Part shown: piece by piece, positions 20,044 to 31,888 of the stretch
Layout of the letters: every line of letters starts with the position of its first letter
Position numbering within the stretch: position 1 is the stretch's first letter
From: Podospora pseudocomata
Taxonomy: Eukaryota; Ascomycota; Sordariomycetes; Sordariales; Podosporaceae
Reading direction: 5' to 3'
DNA: 64,000 nucleotides
Assembly: GCF_035222375.1 (NCBI RefSeq)
Contig: NC_085890.1
Span: 2,790,001 to 2,854,000, forward strand
Made by a program: the position numbers and the translations under genes
Notes under the pieces: generated by a model
The model's input: the letters and a program-made list of their open reading frames with translations, nothing else
Told to the model about the DNA's origin: nothing
The model's database searches: none

Positions 20044-22490
20044 CTAAAGAGGCTCCATCTGCCCATAGCCATGGACGATCTCTGAGAAGAGGGATCGGAA
20101 CCGATGATCAACATTACTGGTAAATCTCAACATTAAACAACAAAAAGCAAAATGAAATTCGGCAGGTTGGGGTACTCCAGACCTCCCACACGACAGCCCC
20201 GGTACGTCCACACCAACATTGATACAAGTCCAAAAAAGACCACCCGTTGCTTGCCATAAGTACCCGAATTCCTGGTTCCACCGAAAAGAGTGGACTCGAT
20301 CTGTACCCATACGCAACATATTGATGAATAGCCTTGCACAAAGCTTGTTCCGTGGAGTTATTGACTTTCCCCCTGTCTCTTAAAACTAGGCTTGATGCAT
20401 CATAGAATAACAACCTTGGAGCCCACCTCCCGAGCAAGCTTCAAGCAGCAGCCAAGGCAAGCTTCCTTTCGCAGAATAAACAAACGACTGGGTTTCGGAG
20501 CTCAAATCCGTCGGTACAAGCGGCTCAGACAGGGCAAAGAATCTCATCTCGTCATTCCCGTCCACAGCGACGACATTGACGACGTTGAGTCCACGTGCAC
20601 GTCTGCGCTTACGACGACGGCCTCGCTGACGGCCACCTTCAAGTTCGGTTCCCTGCCCATGATCACCCGTCGTTTCAGCAATTTCGCTGTCTATGAGCGG
20701 ACTTATGAAGCGGGCGGCCGGGTCCGGTTCAGTCAGTTTGGTATCAGGCGGGTGCTCGCATCGGTTGAAAATCAGGGCGTTTGCTAGATTTTGCAGTATT
20801 CTTCCGGGATCTCTTGTGACCAAAAGATGTCCGTTCTCTCTCCGTAGGCCTAGCGATATTTCTAACAGGAGTGGTGAAAGTGCGACATCCCAGTGTATTC
20901 GATAGTTCGGATAGTAGTCGACAGGCCTGGTAACTCCTTCCTCAGCGACGCCAGCCGTCGGATTGAGTTTGAGCCTTTTGTTGAACGCCAGACTGGGTAG
21001 CCCCGAGTTGCAAGCGTCATATGAGGTCTTCTTGAACCAAATAGTGCCCGGAAACCACGAAAGAGCCAGATATCCATTACTACTGTACTTGTTCGTTTCA
21101 TAGATCGTATGCCATACTGTCTGGCCGCGGGAACTCATCATGAGCCAAGATCGGAAAGGATACACCTTCTGTTGCTCAGTCAGGCTTAAAGCGTGTTGCA
21201 GCAATCCCCAATAGTGAGTATTTTGAGTCTTTCCACTTCGCAAAACCGAAAAGACACCATGGGAAAAGGTCACCCGAATTGAGTGTCCCTTCAAAGCTAA
21301 ACGGGATAGTTTGAGATAAAGCGTGACCATGATCGACAAGAAGAGAGTCCGGAGTGTTGTACAGCGAAAGAGCAAGGATGTTCGCGGCCAAAATTGCTAG
21401 CTTTCGAAGGAACTCTTTAGATTGAAAAGTAACGTTCTGAGTGTGGACGCGCACCTGGGGAAGGTCGGTAATAAGGTTTGAGGGTCGAGACTGCGAAAAT
21501 CTGGCGGAGCAGTGGCGCTAAACAGAAGAGCACATGCCATTCCAACTGTTCTTTCGCCAGGGAGTGGTGAGAGTTTCTGGCCACGAACCTTGTCGGTTTG
21601 GTAGCTGGGATGCTTCAAGTTGGATCTTGGGTAGTTAAGAGGGTTATCCCAGAATTCAAATTTTTGTAAAACTAGCTGAAGAGCATATGGTATGGCCTCC
21701 TCCATTGCTTGCTTGGCGTGACCATGATTCAGCCCAATTTCGTTGAGTAGTAGGTCCCCATAGGTACTCAACCTGACCATTCCAATATCGGAGGCGAGGA
21801 ACCGGGCCCCGCCACAAGTTCTGACAAAGCCCCTATTGAAGAATGGGTAATCACCTTGAATGTCGAAATATCCCTAACGTGACCCTTCTGGATTATGCTG
21901 ATGAGGACTATTGAGCCGGGTTGATCTAGCCCGACCGTACCATCGGCATGAGCAATGCTGGAAGGGATGCCTAAGCACCACTTGGTAAAGGCGGCTGTCC
22001 ATGCAGCGAATGAAATAGAAGTTTCTATGACGATGCGAGTGACCTCAGTCTCTCCTATACGGCTGATCTGTCGCAATGCATCGACCAAAGCCAATATGCC
22101 TTCCTGGGGAGCACACAGGCTTCGGTGAGTCTCGGTCTGTGTTAGGAGTCGGTTCCATCCAACAACCTCTGTCGCAAAACTAGCTTTATGACAGCGCGGC
22201 TCGATGCTCTTCACTAAATCAATCATCTGCTTCTCAGTTGGCAGGAGCGTTTTATCAGCAGCCGACTCCTCCAACATCGCGTGCACAGCAAGACCACTGT
22301 TGAAAGTATCCATCGCCGAAACAAGACTGCAGATTAGACCCAAGAAATGCAATCCAGCGAGACTACGGCCAAAATAGGCCACACTGTCGTTTGCCGCAAA
22401 TCCAACCGTGACCTGGAGGAAGCTCAACACAGCTGGCGGAGGGGTGGGCACCACGCTGTGTTCCATCTTTCGACGCGTCTCGATGCTCAT
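20044..22490 (-). pseudogene. Decayed member of an uncharacterised fungal protein family
   Basis: The start at 22490 is an ATG and the first 240 codons are open. The text then continues in other frames near 21820 (TCGGARFLASDIGMVRLSTY), near 21470 (QVRVHTQNVTFQSKEFLRKL) and near 21330 (RVTFSHGVFSVLRSGKTQ). After that, 330 codons run open to 20386 and a last piece continues to about 20050. No GT/AG introns explain these three or four frame changes. Phrases such as FAAWTAAFTKWCLGIP, LALSLYNTPDSLLV and GYLALSWFPGTIWF recall a large family of fungal proteins of unknown function, often in many copies per genome (recalled, not searched). It is either a pseudogene or a badly assembled gene. No function can be given. 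Confidence 0.6.
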
Positions 22491-23022
22491 TGCGATTGTA
22501 AGCGCTCACAGGCCAAAATGGCAAGGGGTTGAATGTTATCCGATGTTTCTGCCTGCAGGACACATCTCGCGATAGTGATTCCAGACTGAGCAGTGGTGTC
22601 CAGGCTCCGTTGTGGTGAGATGGACATGGTCGAGTAATCTGTACGATTCAGTCGAGAGGAACATGACGATCACTTGTGAGAGTCAAGGACGTACCGAAAG
22701 TTGTTGTTTTTTTGACTCGATTCAAACGCCTTCTAAGACTGTGGATGTGTGTTTGGTAACAGAGATTGTATGTGACATGGAGTTGCTCGTGATTGCGTCC
22801 CGGTAGCGAAAGATCATGATTGTATCCAGCCAAAAGTTAGAGGTGTGGTTATCAACCAACATTTCAAGCGATTTGTATTGAGTTGAGAAGAAAACGATTC
22901 AAGCGACCATTTTAGACGGGAGTACACATGTGTTTTCCTGCTGGAAGGAGCGCACTTGGTGGTGCCTTCCACAATGGAACAAGCTTTCCAGTTTGAACTC
23001 GATACTTTCTGCCCACTCCACT
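22491..23022. other. Intergenic between decayed gene and methyltransferase
   Basis: Tandem minus-strand genes flank this gap. It should hold the methyltransferase 3' UTR and the promoter of the decayed gene. I see no gene in it. Confidence 0.5.
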
Positions 23023-24325
23023 TCAACTATCTCCCCCACCCCCATCACCCTCCTTATTATCATACGGTTTCTGCGCAAACCAAAAATAAAAGTAATAATA
23101 CCTATGCACCTTCCCATCCATAACCGCCTCCCTCACCTTCGCACTAAAGACTTCTCTCTCCACTGCATCCATCCCCAAGTTTGCAAAGGCTTTCCCCAGC
23201 GCCGATAAGCTCTGCAACGCGGCCTCTTTCACATACAGCCCAATCAACCTCATCGTTTTATCTTTAGGCCACGTTCCCACTGGTGTCTTCTTCTTGACAC
23301 AGGTAATATTGACGAAACCAGCTCGTTCAAGAAAGTTGCCCACCACAGCCGGCATGTTCAAATTCATTCCAAACTTGGCCATAGCTTCCACACATAAAGC
23401 CCAGAATTTCTTCATCACGTCCGTCTCGGGGTCCATAGTTCCGTCGTCACAACGAGGTTCCCCATGTGATTCTTGAAATTCGACCCAGCCTCCTGGTTTG
23501 AGGTGTCTGTTTGCTTTGTCAGCCTCATATTCCATCGGCAAAAAGGGGAACACATACTGATAGATCTGGTCCACCGCCTTCTGCAAATCCCTCAGCACAA
23601 GCGCCATGCCCCTTAAATGCACAAAGTCCCAGTCTGACCCGTTCGCCCACTCGTCTTCGACATCGTCAATCATGAACCTGACATTTGGCGGCACCCACTG
23701 TGGTTGGATCGGTGAGAGATCGAGCCCCAAGATTTCAGCCCCAGGGAACAGGTCCCCCATCTCGATAGCCCAGATTCCTGTGCCGGTCCCAATATCAATG
23801 ATCTTTTGTGGGTTGGGTCCAATGGGTGAAAGGTAGAGTTTCCCGTCCTTTCGACACAAATCAATGTTAGTGAATAATTACCTAAGGGGCAACAAAGGGG
23901 CAACCCACCGTCAACTCCATCATCATCGCATGCTTCATATCCTCCCTATTCTGCTCCTGATCATCATTTGGAATTGGGTACCTCCCATATCGATAAGAAT
24001 GATATCTCCTCCCATTCTCATACGTATGTGCATAAATGCTCGACGTCACCGACGTCGAAGCCTTGGACGACCCGTCCCATCCCTCAGCCAAGAACTCGTC
24101 TTCTTCCTCAGGGCCCTCCTCAGCCTCGATTGAATCAGGGAATTGCTCTGTCTGCCGTCTCCCATCGCCTGTTTTTTGCGAAAATGCTTCATCTTCCGGT
24201 ATCGGGCCCGGTGTTGACGGTTGCGGTGGTTTTGGCGACGATCTTTTCGTCTGTGGTGGTAGTGGTGGCTCTAAATGTGAGGGGTCATCGGATGGCCCCC
24301 TTTGGGGTTCTGAAAGTCCTGACAT
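23023..24325 (-). CDS. LaeA-like SAM-dependent methyltransferase
   Basis: Three exons (24325-23909, 23847-23558, 23506-23023) give 396 residues. Residues 1 to about 100 are Pro/Glu-rich and disordered. The family lead-in TYENGRRYHSYRYGRYPIPN is followed by a class I Rossmann methyltransferase: motif I IDIGTGTGIWAIE, an Asp-Leu-Ser-Pro-Ile-Gln-Pro post-I segment, and HLKPGGWVEFQE. This layout is typical of the fungal LaeA/UMTA-like group. LaeA itself is a nuclear regulator of secondary metabolism, but most paralogues have unknown substrates, and only the enzyme class is secure here. The second intron (23507-23557) is 51 nt and free of stops, so its retention would insert 17 residues between motifs. 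Confidence 0.9.
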
Positions 24326-26787
24326 CGGAGAGCTGTGCCGACCGTTGACGTCGACCGGGATTTAATGCACGTCACCGCGGGATGATTGTTGAGGATTCAG
24401 GAAGGAAATTTCCGTGAAGCTTTTGGTCCGTCGTCGCCGGTCTCAGGATCGATATCGGGATCACAGAATCGGAGCCTTTTCTCGTTCTTCGGCAGCTTCA
24501 AGAAATGACGGAGTGAAAGATTAACAAAATACCGTCAGACCCGACAGGACACACAGCTGGAATGCGGTGCTGGTGGTGGTTGGGACGGGTCGTCGGTTTG
24601 GCTATATAAAACATTAATATCCGTGTGCCACCTGGGCGGGCGCCCATCACCATCGCTTATGGAGCCCAGCCGACTTTTGCGGTAGACAGGATGCACGGCA
24701 GCACCATGGCGTTGATCTGTCGGGCCGTGGTCTCCGTCGGAGGGTTTTTAGCTGTCAATCTGTCGTAGAGGAGCCGTGGTCCCAGCGCTGGGGTTCAACA
24801 CCAGGTTGAAAAATCAGAGCAGCTTGGTTGAAAGAATCGGCGAGATTCAGTCCGCTTACATTTCGGGGAAGCGCTCTCTCGTTCGCGTCTGCAAAAGTGA
24901 CAAGACCATGGAAGCTCCGCATAAAAGTGCCTTCCCATTCAAGGACAGGTTCTTTGCCTTCCGTCACATCTTGCATCTGCACGAGAGTGGGAATACTGGC
25001 AATGCAGCCGCCCGTCATGGCCAATCAGAGTCAAGATATCTGGACTTTTATCCCCTGACCTCCCAACCTTGAAGCTGTGGTGTTTGGTTTTCTGCTTCGT
25101 TTAATTCTAGTAATGCAACGACCGGCGGCACGTACACAACGTCAAAATGCTGCTACCCGATCAGATCAGCCTGCCAGACCCGCCATAGCTTTTTCTCGGA
25201 GGTCGATCAAAGGGCTTTAAAGCGTAGAGGTGGTGAGGTGTTTAACTCAAGGTCAGATAATCAAGATATGGTTATGTTAATCAATGTGGCTGACCAATGC
25301 ACGTCTAGTGCAACACTACAATTCTCTACGTCTAGTAGTGATCAGCCTATGTTTGTCTAGACTTGCGATCTGTTGTTTCGTGAGACAGGTCCTGCATATG
25401 GCCTCCTGTCTGACAACCTTTGAGAAATTGAGATGCCAGCAGCGTGCGTCGTGAGACTTTTCTGATTCTCTTGTTCAAAGACCGAGATGTCGATCCATGC
25501 CAGCTGGCCTTATCTAACCCTGGAAGCTATTCGGGACCCAGCAGCCATTGACAAATCTTTTTGGTCTAGCATAGCAGATGGGAGTTGGACGCGGCTAGTG
25601 AAATAGCAATTCTGAGACTCTGTCGTAAAGTTGCCAGCTGAAACTAGCGACCGACGCTGCCGAAGAGGCTTGGAAGAGGTCACGTTGTGGATTATAATCA
25701 GGGGATCCAGGAGAGTGTCTTGGTAACCCTTTGGTCGGCAAATCTTGTCGGTTCGCGTCCCGTCGCGGAACAACCTCCAAACCGAGAGATTGCCGCGCAC
25801 GTGCCTCGTGTGCCTGGATCTGAGAAATTCTAGTGTTGCTAGCGCAGCGGTCCAGCAATGCTTATTTTGACATTCGAAGGGTGGTGCACTGGTGTTGAAG
25901 ATGCGGCGTTTTGTGTCGGATCACCAACAGGAAAAGCCGAGGCCTGTAACGCGGTCGTCCGGAAAAACGACCCATTCCGAGCAGCAGTGGGCAATCCAAT
26001 CCGGGGCGAGGTCGGGTCTGGGGGAGCTCTGGGGAAGCTGTCCGGGGAAGCGGAGCTGGCCGCAACACCAAGCCCACCAGAGCCGTTTTGTCCTCGGTTA
26101 CCCCACAGTTCGTGGCACGACATGCGGAGCGCTTCACAGGCCAAACACACCACCATTGGCCGCTAATCACACGAGAAACCACCACATGCCGAACCACTTG
26201 CTCCTCCCGCTCTGCCCATGTTCTCTCCTGGCCAGTCTGCCAGTTGTGCCCAACGCACCTGCTCTGCCTTTGCCATACATCAATTCGCATGTTTTCTTCT
26301 CTTTGTCCCACCCTCCAGAAACTTCCCACCTTTTCTGGGCTGGCCATCTACAAGCATCTATCCTTGAATCTACATACGCCGGAGAGAGAGAGGGGTATCT
26401 TATCCTCCCCACGCTCTAATTTGCTTGTCGATCTCTTGTCATCACATCCTTGCATCTACTCCATACAACTACGTCTTCTTCCCCACGGGGCAACCTCCTC
26501 CCGCGGCAACCGAAGTGGGAATATAAACACTCCCCTTCGTCCCTGATTTCTGTCCTCTCGACCTGACCTCGACATCATCGCTTCGTTATACACACTTCAA
26601 CAGTTCTCGCCCGCACTTCAAGATACCCTTTTTGTTGGTTTTGTGCTGTTTCGGTTCCTTGTAACAAACCACCACATTTCCACCCCCCACCCATTTTACG
26701 TACTACTACAACTACCAAGGACGACAAACCACCACTCTGTCGAACCACCACCGATTACCGAGAGAGAACACCTTTACTCTACCAAAA
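24326..26787. other. Long intergenic region
   Basis: No supported gene in 2.5 kb. Short open frames, such as 24755-25024 on the minus strand (89 codons), show no known domain. The last 200 bases before 26788 are rich in C, A and T with few G, as in a long fungal 5' UTR of the next gene. Confidence 0.5.
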
Positions 26788-27200
26788 ATGGCCTCTACTC
26801 AGCAGCAATCCCGCCTCCTTTCCACCTCTGCCCGCGTGCACCCCCCTTACCTTCCTCACCTCTACACCGCGGCTACCAAACCATCCCCCGTAGCAAGGGG
26901 CATCAAGTGGTATGCTCCCCCTCATTTCCCCTTTCTCCTCTCTGTCCAACAGCTTCCAACATGTTCTTTGTGTTTAGGGTCCCACCTCTCGCAGGCGCCC
27001 TCGCAGCAGGCTACGTAGCCGTCTCAACCTACCGCACCTCCGCCGCTGCCGCCCAGCAACGACAGGCCGAGGCTGAGCAGGCTGATCTGGAGAGAAGACG
27101 ACAGAATGCCGCTTTGGCGGACGCCTACGGGGACAGGAGCAGCTTGGAGGAGTTGGAGAGGGCGATGAGGGTGTATGAGGCGCAGCGGGGCAACAACTAA
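26788..27200 (+). CDS. Small mitochondrial-type membrane protein, unknown function
   Basis: Two exons (26788-26909, 26978-27200) encode 114 residues. The N-terminus (MASTQQQSRLLSTSARVHPP) is rich in Ser, Arg and Ala with few acids, and RLLSTSARV looks like a mitochondrial presequence. A hydrophobic stretch at about residues 43-58 (PPLAGALAAGYVAVST) can form one membrane helix. The C-terminal half is a charged Ala/Gln/Glu/Arg-rich helix, probably a coiled coil. The intron (26910-26977) has clean GTATGC/TTAG ends and removing it keeps the frame. It is probably an inner-membrane or respiratory accessory protein, but I do not recognise the family. Confidence 0.65.
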
Positions 27201-29646
27201 GCAGGGGTGATGTTGCCCAGGAAGAGGGGGACTGACTGATGAGCGGGCTCTTGGAGGGTTCTCTCGTACTGACAGGGCAATGACAGGGGGAAATGGGAAA
27301 TGCGGTGGAATTTTGGCTTTTTGATATCCTGTTTTGGTGTTTTTCTGGGTTGGTTTTTTGAAAGGCATTAGCATGGGTTATGAACTGGATGGATGGGGCT
27401 GGGCAAACGGGCACAAGGCATATTTTCTGGCGGGGCGTTTTTGGATGGGCAATCTGATGCAAGATCATGGGGAAGCTACGGCTGGCTATTCCTTGCAGAT
27501 ATTTTGAGAGAAAAAAATGTCAAAATAATATTCTATCTGCTCTGGTCATCATGTTGTGTGAATGATGCTGGGGTAGTGATGAGCGGGGGGTTGTTGCACA
27601 CCCAGGCTCAAACACTGAGAAGCACGACCACCTCATCACCAGCCAAGACCTCCCTTCCACACATCCCGACGGTAGCAGAAGTCAAGCTTTGTCCCCCCCT
27701 GCAAGATCCATCACACTCAATCACATTTTACTCACCTTAAATCCGAGCAGAGTTCATCAAAAATACCTCGAATCTCTCCTGTTGTGCACGTATGATTGGG
27801 ACTATGGGGGAGATTTTGTACGGCATGATGTGGTGGTGTTGTCATACCTTTGCAGTGCAGATCTGCTGCGGGGGATGAGATGGTTGATGCCTGATGATTA
27901 TTAAAGTTGGCGGCGTGCATATGCGGTGTTTGTGGTTGGATGAGTGAGTGATGGGCGGGGATCTGGGTTGATGGGGTTGATCTTTGATGTGGGAGCATGG
28001 CACAGAGAGGGGGGGGGAGGGGATTTGTGAAACTGCGATTTGACGATGGGGGTGATAGGGCGTTGCGGAGGGCGTCGTACTTGCGAGGATGCGGGTGTTG
28101 CGAGTTGGGGAAGAGAAGGGTGATGCGTTGAGTTGCCTGTAAGATTTCAACGTGGGGGTTTGGAGGATGTTATTGGGTGGTTTTGATTGGGCTGTACATA
28201 AGAGTTGGAGATTTGAATTTCTTAATCGTAAGTAGGGTATGGGAGCTACTGCTTGTACATTTGTGGTGTGTATCTGAGATATGCATGAGAGAAGCTGGGC
28301 GTCAGTCATGTTGAGGAAGTGATGAGATGGCTCATGAGGCGAGAGTTGCTCAGTTTCATTACGTCGGTCTAAGTGATCAAAAACCGAGGAGTGAGATACG
28401 AGGCTGGTAAGACATGACAGAATAATTCTGTCCTGATCAGGCGGTTCATCAAAAATGAGATAGAGTTGTCGAAAACATTCCTGAGCACACATAACTTCCC
28501 GGGTCAGGCTTGTGCCGAGCAGAATAAGTTGCCGCACGGAGTATGGGAACTGTCTGATAGGAACACTGGGTTGTTCTGGCTTTTTGGGATCTTTTTGCCT
28601 TTCGACAATTGGAAAAACATGGGCCTCTGTCCTGGTTGTACCTTCCCTCTTGGGAACCCACAGATGCCCGCCAGTCACATACTTGAATTTCTACCCACTC
28701 AACACACCTACTCAACACAAAGGAGACTTGCAGCACCAAAATTCTCCATGATGATAAGTCTTCAACCTCACCCGCCCTTTTCTTATCAACGCCCAGTCCG
28801 CTGCCGTTTCTGGGCAATTCCTCCCCAAATGGATGTAGCCCTGCTCAGCACGGCTCCCTACGGCCCATGACGTTGGGAAACTGTGAGACTGCTCGTTGGC
28901 ACCCGATGGAACGGGGATAAGATTGGCAGAATGCTCCAGACAGGCAAGGCGGAAGCCGTGCAAAGTTGGCAAAGGGAGGCATCTGTCTACAAGATGAGAC
29001 ACCCAGACCTAGACCAGCTGTCTACAAGAGGAGCAGTGAGCACACCAGCGCAAGGGGTAAGACGATGTTTTCATACTCTATCCCATCATTGGCCTCAACT
29101 ATGAACTCATCACACCCTTTAGTATCACGACTCAATCTTGGCTATCTCGATCATCACGACCTGCATCGGCAGTGCGACGGCAGCAAGTCATGTCAGCGAT
29201 AGTCTCGCCCCAAACTCAACCCCCTCCCAGCCTCGTGTTGGAAGCCGATGATTACTACACTTGTTTTTTCATCTGAGAAAGACGTCACACTAAGGCTCGC
29301 CGGAATGCTCGCCGCGGGATACGCAACCCGATCTGGGGCTTGCAACACCTGCTTCGGAGTCCCATCCGTGAACTCGGTTAACGACGAGGAATGAGATGTC
29401 TCGCAACGCGCGGATCTCCCCCTTCCTCCCACTATTCCTCTCTCGTTCACGCGCAATCAGCATGAAGGATAAGATGTGTTTTGCATCAGCACAACTTGTT
29501 CCGTTTTGTTCTGCTTTCTTCTGACTTACTTACACACTTTAGGGGGAGCAATAAGACAGCTCTCTTGTACATTTTGACCCCTAGACATATACCAGCACCA
29601 GTCCCATGGAAAGGGGCTCGAGATACCCAGCAAGACAACACGCAGA
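27201..29646. other. Long intergenic region
   Basis: No supported gene. One minus-strand frame is open for 278 codons (27842-28678), but it opens with GTG, its second half is low-complexity His/Pro/Ser, and no domain shows. The 3' UTR of the small mitochondrial-type gene and the promoter of the transporter occupy the ends. Confidence 0.45.
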
Positions 29647-31491
29647 ATGATAGTCAATCTCTACTGGATCACGCTTTTTGTTCTTCTTCCCGTCACAGTG
29701 TTGCTTATGAGCAGGAGCCTACTGGCCAAAGCAGCACGAAGTTTCCTCGCCAAAGCAAAAAGACACACATCAGACACTCCACCATCATCACCAACAGATT
29801 CCGTCACAGGAGAAGATGACCATGAGCGAATCAAAGACAAGGAAGCGCGGGCGTTCCAGATCAAGTTTCTCAAGGTGTACCTTTTTGCCATGGCGGCCGA
29901 CTGGTTGCAGGGGCCATACACTTACCCCCTCTTCAAGACCGAGTTTGAGTTTCCAGAAAAGACGGTCGCGTCACTGTACATGACAACGTTTATTGCTGCG
30001 GCAATCTCTTCACTCTTTGTCGGGTTTCTGGCGGACAAGTTTGGGAGAAGAAATGCCTGTCTAGCGTTCTGTCTCATCCACTCGCTCTCGGCGTTGAGCG
30101 TGCTTTCGAAGGACTTGAAAGTGCTGTATGCGGGACAAGCACTTGGTGGAATAGGGCTGGCGATGCTCTGGACGGTGTTTGAGAGTTGGATGGTGACTGA
30201 GTGGAACACTAGGAAGCTTGGAGATGAGAGGCTAGGGACCATGTTTGGGACCATGACGAGGGCCAACTGCAGTGCTGCTGTGTTGGGTGGGTTGATTGGC
30301 GATTTGGCTGTGGAGGTGTCAGGGACGAGAAAGGGACCTTTTGTGGTTGGTGTGGTAAGTGCATGGCCATTGTTTGTGGTGAAGAAGGCGAAATTAACGA
30401 CGAACATAGGCTATCGAAGCTATTGCTGCGGCCATGCTTATTTGCTGCTGGGTAAGACACTCGCCATGAGATTTTCTGGGCTACATACTGACTGATCTCG
30501 CAGAATGAGAACTACGGACAGCCAAAAGACAGCAAGGAGAAGCGCATGACTCCAAAGGAGACCCTCATACAGCTTGGAGGTAAGTACCAGAAAGACCGCC
30601 AAGACCTTGCGGTTGCTAACGGATAAAGACATCAAAATCTGGGCACTCAGCTTCATCAGCTGCTGCTGGGAAGGCACCAATTTCTTGGTCCTCTTCTTCT
30701 GGCCTGGTATTCTCCAAGACGCACACAGACGCATCCACGGACCTGACGCTGAGGATGTGCCCTACGGCCCCATCTTCGCTGCCTTCATGTTGGCCATGAT
30801 TCTCGGCGCTCTGCTGTTCAGTGCCATCATGAAGAGAAAGAAGAGCCGCCTCGCCTTGCCCGTCGATCCTTCCCAATCTCCCAGCAAGCCTTCCTGGTTG
30901 AAGAAAGCCTTCACCAATCCCCACAACCTGATGGGCATCGTCATCTTCATCGGCGGCGGCTGTCTACTGCAATCAGCATATGTCCCAATCGAGATCCTCG
31001 CCTTCTTTGGCTACTTGTTGTTCGAGTTTTGCAACGGCATTTACGTGCCCTGCGTGGCGTACCATAGGGGTATCGTCGTCAACGAGGGCAGCAGAGCGGG
31101 TTTGTACGGTCTGATGAAGTTGCCTCACTTCCTGTTTGTCATCATTGCACTGGCGACTGCTGTTGAAGGTGAGTACTCTCTTCTCTCGCCTGATGGCCAA
31201 GTGTGCAGAGACTGATGAATCCCAGACCCTCGCCACCGGCAAACTGTCTTCCTCGCTTGCTCCTCCACCCTCGTCGCTGCCTCTCTGGCGAGCATCATTG
31301 GACTGAGGGGCTCGGCGCCGGAAGAGAAGAAGCCCGAGAATGACTTGGAGCAACTGATGGAGATGAGCGATGGTGACAGCTTCCGGGAGAAGATGCTCAC
31401 GCCGCACACCCTGGCTTCGGCTTCGACACCAACGCTGTCCACCACGAGGCCGACCACGGCTCATGAGATTATCATGGATAAGCAATCCTGA
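29647..31491 (+). CDS. MFS_5 transporter, molybdate-anion transporter type (MFSD5-like)
   Basis: Five exons (29647-30354, 30410-30451, 30504-30579, 30629-31168, 31226-31491) join in frame to 543 residues. After an N-terminal TM and a Ser/Thr linker, the protein shows FLKVYLFAMAADWLQGPYTY, the MFS signature GFLADKFGRRNA, ALGGIGLAMLWTVFESWMV, and a second half with SFISCCWEGTNFLVLFFWPG and NGIYVPCVAYHRG. These belong to the DUF791/MFS_5 group, which includes Chlamydomonas MOT2 and human MFSD5. By homology it is a plasma-membrane importer for molybdate needed by molybdenum-cofactor enzymes such as nitrate reductase. Substrate is inferred from the family only. Two internal exons are 42 and 76 nt. 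Confidence 0.88.
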
Positions 31492-31888
31492 GCGACTCAC
31501 AGGCGTGCCCTACCAAGGCAAACCGCTAGCGACGATACCCAGAAAGATTCAACATGAACGACAACTAGCCCTCAGTGGTCAACAGCCAACTAACGAGCGA
31601 TGAAGTATGGTATGTGCGAGTAAGATGAACAGACGGGATAAGGGAAGGTACAAGTAACAAACATGGGCAGGACGGGATTAACATGAGGACAACAGCAAAA
31701 ACAACAGCAACAACAAGATAAACAACAACACATTTGTACTTTTCTGTAAATTAGTTGTACCCGACATCTTAGTCCCTAAAACAACAAGGAAACAGACTTG
31801 ATCATCCAGCCGCAATAGAGCTTGATCTCAAAAACAGCAATCTCTCTCATTGAACCCGATATCTACACCCTTGGTATCTCGAACTTTT
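31492..31888. other. Intergenic, convergent 3' ends
   Basis: The transporter and SSF1 genes converge here over about 400 bp. CAA-rich sequence (31687-31735) and AT-rich patches fit two 3' UTRs. No gene is visible. Confidence 0.6.

Noticed and set aside
14416-22490. RIP as the cause of gene decay
   Set aside because: The breaks are small indels and not the C-to-T/G-to-A stop pattern that RIP leaves, and GC content is normal.
24755-25024. 89-codon minus-strand frame
   Set aside because: No known motif, isolated in a gene-free gap, and no exon that could extend it was found.
25740-25775. B-box-like GGTTCGCGTCC as a tRNA hint
   Set aside because: No matching A box, acceptor stem or anticodon arm could be drawn around it.
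27842-28678. Open minus-strand frame of 278 codons
   Set aside because: It opens with GTG, not ATG, its second half is His/Pro/Ser low-complexity, and no domain or splice structure was found.
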